NCBI GenBank assembly: GCA_002050125.1
Contig: MWTA01000063.1
Location: 1 to 64,000 of the forward strand
Length of the DNA: 64,000 nucleotides
Direction: 5' to 3'
Source: Anaerolineae bacterium UTCFX2
GTDB lineage: Bacteria > Chloroflexota > Anaerolineae > Anaerolineales > UBA4823
The translations under genes and the position numbers were made by a program. Positions 59,796-64,000 of the stretch are shown here, one piece after another; position 1 is the first letter of the stretch; the number at the start of each line of letters is the position of its first letter. The notes under the pieces are model-generated. The model did not search any database, was not told the DNA's origin, and saw only the letters and a list, made by a program, of their open reading frames with translations.

Positions 59796-61247
59796 ATGGT
59801 ACCCATAAAAGAAATTCAACGCATAAGCGAGTATGAATGGGAAATTCCTCAATCTTATCGAAACGAAATGCGCGGCGCAGTGCGCATTTTTGCCACACGG
59901 CGCTTGCTGGAGGAAATTTCTGGCGATAAATCACTGGAACAAGCGGTCAATTCCACCACGCTGCCCGGCTTGGTGGGAAATGTGCTGGTCATGCCCGATA
60001 TGCATCAAGGGTATGGGTTCCCCATCGGCGGGGTAGCCGCCACGCGCTATCCGGAGGGGGTGATTTCGCCTGGAGCGATTGGCTATGATATCAACTGCGG
60101 AGTGCGTCTGCTCGCGTCTCAGATCGAATACGAATCGGTGGTCGATTGGTTGGGGGATCTCACGACCTCGCTTTATCAGCACTGCCCAAGCGGGGTTGGA
60201 GAGAGCGGAGAAATCCGTTTGAGCGAAGCTGAACTGGAAAAGGTATGTGTTGAAGGCTCGCATTGGACTCAAAAAAAGGGGTACGCGACTGAAATGGATC
60301 TCCGCCGGACGGAAGAAACCGGTCGGATCGCGGGAGCCAACCCTTCAAAAGTCAGTCCGCGCGCCAAGAGCCGCGGCCGCCCCCAACTCGGCACGCTGGG
60401 AGCTGGAAATCACTTTCTGGAAGTCGATATTGTCGAACAAATCTTTGATCCCCGCGCGGCTCAGGAAATGGGTCTGCAGGAGGGGATGCTGGCGGTTCAA
60501 ATTCATTGCGGTTCGCGCGGTTTTGGTCACCAAATCTGCACGGACTACGTGCGTGAGTTCCAAAGCGTCGTGAAGCGCTACGACATCGAACTGCCGGATC
60601 GAGAATTGGTCTGCGCGCCGCTTGATTCACCGGAGGGGCAAAACTATCTGGCGGCTATGTGCTGCGCCGCCAACTATGCTTTCGCCAATCGCCAGGTGCT
60701 GACGCATAACGCCCGCCAGGCGTTCGAAGAAGTCTTAGCGGGGAAGGTCAAAAACTGGCATCTCTTTCAGGTTTACGATCTCGCGCACAACATGGGTAAG
60801 GTTGAGGATCATAAGGTCAACAACGAAGTCATAACAGTTTGTGTTCACCGCAAAGGAGCAACCCGCGCTTTTGGTCCCGGCTCCCCCGGGCTACCGCCGG
60901 AATTTTCTAAAATCGGTCAGCCGGTGCTGGTGCCTGGGAGCATGGGAACTGCTTCTTGGGTTCTAGTCGGCACGCAGGAAAGCATGGAGCGCGCTTTTGG
61001 TTCGTGCTGTCACGGCGCCGGCAGGGTGATGAGCCGTTCGCAGGCGAAGAAGACGATCAGAGGCGAAAACTTGCGCCAGGAATTGATACAGAGCGGGATA
61101 CACATCCAGGCTGGCTCATTAGCCGGGCTGGCAGAGGAGGCGCCTCAGGCATATAAAGACGTGGATGCGGTGGTTCAGACTGTTTCCGGAGCAGGGATTG
61201 CCCGGAAAGTAGCCCGTTTAACGCCGGTGATTGTGATCAAAGGCTGA
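59796..61247 (+). CDS. rtcB: RNA-splicing ligase RtcB
   Basis: This 483-residue RNA ligase joins 2',3'-cyclic phosphate (or 3'-phosphate) and 5'-hydroxyl ends using GTP and Mn. Metal and catalytic residues are visible: D98 and C101 in [27 protein letters not shown], and H406 in CCHGAGR, the expected GMP-linked His. SQAKK follows. The ATG at 59796 has AAGGAG nine bases upstream. It is paired with archease. Roles include tRNA repair and repair of toxin-cleaved RNA. Confidence 0.96.
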   Translation: MVPIKEIQRISEYEWEIPQSYRNEMRGAVRIFATRRLLEEISGDKSLEQAVNSTTLPGLVGNVLVMPDMHQGYGFPIGGVAATRYPEGVISPGAIGYDINCGVRLLASQIEYESVVDWLGDLTTSLYQHCPSGVGESGEIRLSEAELEKVCVEGSHWTQKKGYATEMDLRRTEETGRIAGANPSKVSPRAKSRGRPQLGTLGAGNHFLEVDIVEQIFDPRAAQEMGLQEGMLAVQIHCGSRGFGHQICTDYVREFQSVVKRYDIELPDRELVCAPLDSPEGQNYLAAMCCAANYAFANRQVLTHNARQAFEEVLAGKVKNWHLFQVYDLAHNMGKVEDHKVNNEVITVCVHRKGATRAFGPGSPGLPPEFSKIGQPVLVPGSMGTASWVLVGTQESMERAFGSCCHGAGRVMSRSQAKKTIRGENLRQELIQSGIHIQAGSLAGLAEEAPQAYKDVDAVVQTVSGAGIARKVARLTPVIVIKG

Positions 61248-61277
61248 ACGATCCTCAGAATCCCCGCTGCGCGATTT

Positions 61278-61754
61278 TCATTTACCCAGTTCTTCCAATA
61301 GACTGTCGGGAACCTGGACTGCAACAACCTCGCCTCTTACGGTGATCTCGCCTTCCGCTACAATCCACTCCTCGACTGTGACCTTGCGACCCTTGACTTC
61401 GCGCACTCGTCCCCAAACCTCTAACTCAACCCCCAACGGGGTTGGTTTTAGATAATCTACGTGCAAGGAGGCAGTTAGAAACCGCAAGGGAGGAGAGCTG
61501 TCCATCGGGCGATTTTCTGCCCGGTAAGCTGCTGCGGCGGCGGTTCCCGTACCGTGGCAATCGATCAAAGATGCCAGCAGACCGCCATACACATAGCCCG
61601 GCACCGCGATGTGATACGGTCTGGGCGTCACGCGCGCGACCGTTTCATCTCCATCCCAATAGCTTTTTATCTGCAAACCGTCTTCATTGAGACGACCGCA
61701 CCCATAGCAATAACTTAATGCATCGGGGTAATAATCTTGAAATGCTTTTTTCAT
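61278..61754 (-). CDS. PaaI-type hotdog-fold thioesterase
   Basis: The 158-residue protein has a hotdog fold with YVYGGLLASLIDCHGTGTA as the central helix containing the probable catalytic Asp/His, and a Cys-containing CYGCGRLNEDGLQ segment near the N-terminus. The latter is typical of the PaaI-family subgroup annotated as acyl-CoA thioesterases. Two ATGs are possible (61766 or 61754). The second has GGA seven bases upstream. It converges on rtcB with 30 bases between. The acyl substrate is unknown. Confidence 0.83.
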   Translation of the reverse strand: MKKAFQDYYPDALSYCYGCGRLNEDGLQIKSYWDGDETVARVTPRPYHIAVPGYVYGGLLASLIDCHGTGTAAAAAYRAENRPMDSSPPLRFLTASLHVDYLKPTPLGVELEVWGRVREVKGRKVTVEEWIVAEGEITVRGEVVAVQVPDSLLEELGK

Positions 61755-61796
61755 GATGAATTCCATCGGCTCAAGAATTGAGATTCTAGCGGATTG

Positions 61797-62141
61797 CTAC
61801 TGCAACCTGAGCAGGATTTTGCCTTTGCCCCACAAATCCTCCAGGCGGTAATATTTGCGCCGGTCAGGTGAAAACAGATGCACAATCACATCACCAAAAT
61901 CAATTAATATCCAGCCGTCTTCTGCTGCCCCCTCTACCCGCCCGTGAATCTGTTTTTCTTTGCGTATGTTCTTCATCAGATCGTTGGCAAGCCCTTGCAG
62001 CATTCGATCGCTCGTGCCGGTGCACATGACGAAATAATCGGCAAAATCAGCGATCTCACGAATATCCATCAATAGGACATCTTCTCCCTTTTTCTCTTCT
62101 AACACATCGACAATTTTTCGCGCGAATTCTAAGGTATCCAG
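61797..62141 (-). CDS. rsfS: Ribosomal silencing factor RsfS, apparent CTG start
   Basis: The protein binds ribosomal protein L14 (uL14) and blocks subunit joining in starvation. MDIREIADFADYFVMCTGTSDRM and GRVEGAAEDGWILIDFGDVIVH are clear family motifs. The conserved N-terminal helix (DTLEFARKIVD) is encoded upstream of the first ATG/GTG/TTG in frame. A TGA stop lies two codons before it, leaving CTG at 62141 (GAGGTG four bases upstream) as the only way to include it. Use of GTG at 62105 would remove 12 residues of the first helix. Downstream in this direction lies the thioesterase gene. Confidence 0.88.
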   Translation of the reverse strand: MDTLEFARKIVDVLEEKKGEDVLLMDIREIADFADYFVMCTGTSDRMLQGLANDLMKNIRKEKQIHGRVEGAAEDGWILIDFGDVIVHLFSPDRRKYYRLEDLWGKGKILLRLQ

Positions 62142-62172
62142 ATTTCACCTCATCTTTTGTTTGGTATTAAGA

Positions 62173-62796
62173 TCATTGTACTGTTTTGTCTGCCAGCGAG
62201 GCAGAAAAGAGCCTTGTGTAGATTGCCCCATCGGGTTTGAGATCACTGCGGATTAATTCCAGCGATGAAACTCGCAGCGCGCCCAGAAAACCTACTTTGG
62301 ATTGGTTGATCGCGCTCGATATTAATTGATATTCATCTGATCGAACGTTGCGGGAAACGCGTCCGAGCGTCAAGTGAGGGGAAAACGCCCGCGGTTCAGG
62401 CGCGTACCCCAGCCGCGCCATCTCGCCTTCTATGCCTTTGTGAATCATTAACAATTCGGCTGGGGCTTCAATCCCCACCCAGATCACCTTTGGTCGGTTA
62501 AGAGTCGGAAACACCCCGAGCCCGCCGATTGATAACTCAAACGCGGTGTGACGGCTGGCTTCGGCAACCAGACACCTGGTCAACAGACCCTGGTTCGCAG
62601 CTGAAACGTTGCCCAAGAACTTGACTGTCAGGTGGATGTTTCGAGGCTGCACCCAGCGGATTGGAGCACGGCGGAGCTGATTCTGTAAATTATCAATCGT
62701 TTGCGCCAAACCAAGCTGGATCTCTGGCGAAAGGGTTATAGCAATAAATGCCCGAAAGACGTTCGATGATAAGGAGATGTAGCTGTTTCCGTGCAA
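62173..62796 (-). CDS. thpR: RNA 2',3'-cyclic phosphodiesterase
   Basis: This 207-residue 2H-phosphoesterase has the two HxT motifs at H55-T57 (HLTVKFLG) and H141-T143 (HLTLGRV). It opens 2',3'-cyclic phosphates to 2'-phosphates and can show 2'-5' ligase activity. The start codon is TTG at 62796. The conserved VFRAFIAI begins at residue 13, so the first dozen residues may be an extension. It lies on the opposite strand from archease-rtcB but within 2 kb of it. Confidence 0.92.
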   Translation of the reverse strand: MHGNSYISLSSNVFRAFIAITLSPEIQLGLAQTIDNLQNQLRRAPIRWVQPRNIHLTVKFLGNVSAANQGLLTRCLVAEASRHTAFELSIGGLGVFPTLNRPKVIWVGIEAPAELLMIHKGIEGEMARLGYAPEPRAFSPHLTLGRVSRNVRSDEYQLISSAINQSKVGFLGALRVSSLELIRSDLKPDGAIYTRLFSASLADKTVQ

Positions 62797-62807
62797 TGGT
62801 TATCTCA

Positions 62808-63191
62808 TCAATTCTCAGGCGAGTAGGAAGTCACTGCCTCCACGGCAGATTTCAAATCGGCGAAAGACACGGGCTTTGTCAGGTAATAGGCTGCGCCAGC
62901 CTCCAACCCTCTTTTCATATCCGCTGGCAGGCTCTTCGCTGACACGATGATCACCGGTATGTGCCGCAAGCTGGGATCCAGCCTCAAGGACTGCAATACA
63001 TCCAGCCCACTGAGTTCCGGCATCATCTGATCCAACAGGATGGTGGAGGGTTTCTTTTCAGCTATCAGATCAACGGCTTTGAGACCGGTCAGGCAGGCGT
63101 ACGTCTGAAAACCGATCAGGCGCATCATCTCCACCAACATATCTGCAGTTTCAGGTTCGTCTTCGACAATAACGACTGATTTAGCACCCAT
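62808..63191 (-). CDS. Stand-alone response-regulator receiver protein
   Basis: The 127-residue REC domain has acidic residues E10/D11, phospho-acceptor D54 (LLDQMMP), S84 (VSAKS) and K106 (TKP). There is no output domain. The ATG at 63191 has GGAG nine bases upstream. No histidine kinase gene is adjacent, so it probably acts in a phosphorelay or by protein contact. It is 12 bases upstream of thpR in the same direction. Confidence 0.9.
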   Translation of the reverse strand: MGAKSVVIVEDEPETADMLVEMMRLIGFQTYACLTGLKAVDLIAEKKPSTILLDQMMPELSGLDVLQSLRLDPSLRHIPVIIVSAKSLPADMKRGLEAGAAYYLTKPVSFADLKSAVEAVTSYSPEN

Positions 63192-63301
63192 CAAAAACTG
63201 CTCCGCCAAATGATCGCTGACCTAATATTCTGCATTCGACCAAACGGTTTATTTCATCCAAAAATAGCACAAGATGCGCTTGTTTGCAAGGGTAAGCTCC
63301 T

Positions 63302-63895
63302 CTACGGTTGCCGCGCCGGTAGTTCCCGCAGATAATCCTGGGGGGTATCCAGGTCACGTAAAATCGAATCGTCCTCAACCGGCAGATACTCGATCAGCTC
63401 TTGCTGCTCCTCGAGAAAATCCCTCAGCGTGGCTGGCGGGTTGATCGCCAAAATCTGAGGCCACAACGATCGATCGACCAGCCAGGGATGTCCGCGCCGC
63501 CGGTTATAGCTGGGCACAACGATTGGTGAGCGGCGTGTGTAAAACGCATCGATAACGCGTTCGACAACCAGCCGCTGAATCTGCGGTTGGTCCCCCAGGA
63601 CAATTAGAGCCCCCCGGCTATTCTCGTCCAGGCTTAATAGACCTGCCTTCACTGAGGAGAGCATCTCCCCATTCGCATAATCGGGGTTGTGCTCAAACCG
63701 CACCGGCTTTCCAACTAACAAATCCTTTAGAGATTCGCGGTTTGCTCCGGTAACCAGGATGATTTCTCCTATCTGGGTATTTTCCAGCGTGGATATTACC
63801 TGCCCGAGCACCGTCGTATTCCCCCAGGGCAGCGCTAACTTCGGTTGACCCATCCGCACGGACAAACCGGCAGCAAGCACAATCGCCGAGATCAA
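63302..63895 (-). CDS. MocA/MobA-like nucleotidyltransferase (molybdenum cofactor cytidylyltransferase type)
   Basis: The 197-residue protein has the nucleotide-binding start IVLAAGLSVRMGQPKLALPWG, VTGANRES and VLGDQPQI with the metal-binding Asp. It matches the MocA subgroup that makes molybdopterin cytosine dinucleotide for xanthine-dehydrogenase-family enzymes, which would suit the hydroxylase at 36078-39861. The start is TTG with GAGG seven bases upstream, overlapping the stop of the upstream gene by four bases. Confidence 0.87.
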   Translation of the reverse strand: MISAIVLAAGLSVRMGQPKLALPWGNTTVLGQVISTLENTQIGEIILVTGANRESLKDLLVGKPVRFEHNPDYANGEMLSSVKAGLLSLDENSRGALIVLGDQPQIQRLVVERVIDAFYTRRSPIVVPSYNRRRGHPWLVDRSLWPQILAINPPATLRDFLEEQQELIEYLPVEDDSILRDLDTPQDYLRELPARQP

Positions 63896-64000
63896 TCTTC
63901 AACCTCGCGGTGTGAATTGAGCAGCGCAGCGTAGTCGGCGGGTGTATCGATATCCTGCAGGTCGTAGGGGTCATTCCAGGGCAGCCAGGTTGGGGTGAAA
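63892..64000 (-). CDS. C-terminal end of a second MobA/MocA-like nucleotidyltransferase (cut by window edge)
   Basis: The reverse frame is open from the window edge to a TGA at 63892-63894. The visible tail contains LQDIDTPADYAALLNSH, which matches the DIDTPEDY ending of MobA-like enzymes, including the neighbouring protein (DLDTPQDYL). It overlaps the start of the downstream gene by four bases, so a tandem coupled pair is inferred. Nothing more can be said from 35 residues. Confidence 0.65.
   Translation of the reverse strand, partial: FTPTWLPWNDPYDLQDIDTPADYAALLNSHREVED

Overview
The window looks like a piece of a chromosome from a strictly or facultatively anaerobic Chloroflexota bacterium, most likely Anaerolineae. 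This is inferred from style, not from a marker gene. Substrate-binding lipoproteins carry Pro/Ala/Thr-Glu-rich linkers after the lipobox. A membrane-anchored protein has long Thr-Pro tracts. Fe-S and molybdenum enzymes, ABC importers and SHOCT/DUF6325 proteins are common, and several genes start with TTG or GTG. Gene density is high. The only non-coding stretches above about 300 bases are 32631-33029 and the region around a tRNA-Val gene (46000-46486).

Region 1 (1-4944, + strand) is the end of a soluble NAD(P)H-linked redox complex: a [2Fe-2S] protein cut by the window edge, a NuoE-like subunit, a NuoF-like subunit and a formate-dehydrogenase-alpha-like subunit. The last has lost the Sec/Cys-His pair that marks formate dehydrogenases. 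A perfect hairpin separates it from small minus-strand genes and argF.

Region 2 (7066-26754, - strand) is one long sugar-acid operon. It encodes a CUT1 ABC importer (binding protein and two permeases, no ATPase), two tandem GH2-like glycosidases without signal peptides, a Gfo/Idh/MocA dehydrogenase, a 2-oxo-acid/acetoin-dehydrogenase-type E1alpha/E1beta/E2 without E3, a xylose-isomerase-like TIM barrel protein, a LarA-family racemase/epimerase, a split transketolase, an SDR, and a protein I recognise as the D-apionate lactonase (ApnL) family. The Gfo dehydrogenase and lactonase suggest oxidation of a branched or related pentose (D-apiose is the best guess) to an aldonate. The downstream enzymes do not match the apionate routes I know, so this is the best candidate for an undescribed pathway. 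Region 3 (26921-31357, - strand) is a second module of DeoR regulator, ROK kinase, double-SIS isomerase/deaminase, class II aldolase and PfkB kinase, resembling amino-sugar/tagatose-phosphate catabolism. A uroporphyrinogen-decarboxylase-family gene diverges from deoR.

Region 4 (33030-45999, + strand) begins with an IclR regulator. It continues with a fumarate-reductase-like flavoprotein and a small [2Fe-2S] protein, a four-subunit molybdenum hydroxylase whose large subunit is naturally split in two (as in nicotinate dehydrogenase NdhL/NdhM), a branched-chain-amino-acid-type ABC importer with a fused LivM-LivG protein, and an M20 amidohydrolase. Together they look like uptake, ring hydroxylation, reduction and hydrolysis of an N-heterocycle.

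Region 5 (46145-64000) is mixed: tRNA-Val(TAC), an RpiR regulator, an FAH-family hydrolase, psuK-psuG for pseudouridine salvage, an ECF sigma factor with a large membrane-bound partner, DUF362 and PHP proteins, tRNA-Leu(TAA) followed closely by a LapA-domain gene, an alcohol dehydrogenase, a PilZ protein, a methyltransferase, archease-rtcB, a hotdog thioesterase, rsfS with an apparent CTG start, thpR, a lone receiver protein, and two MobA/MocA-like nucleotidyltransferases (the second cut by the window edge).
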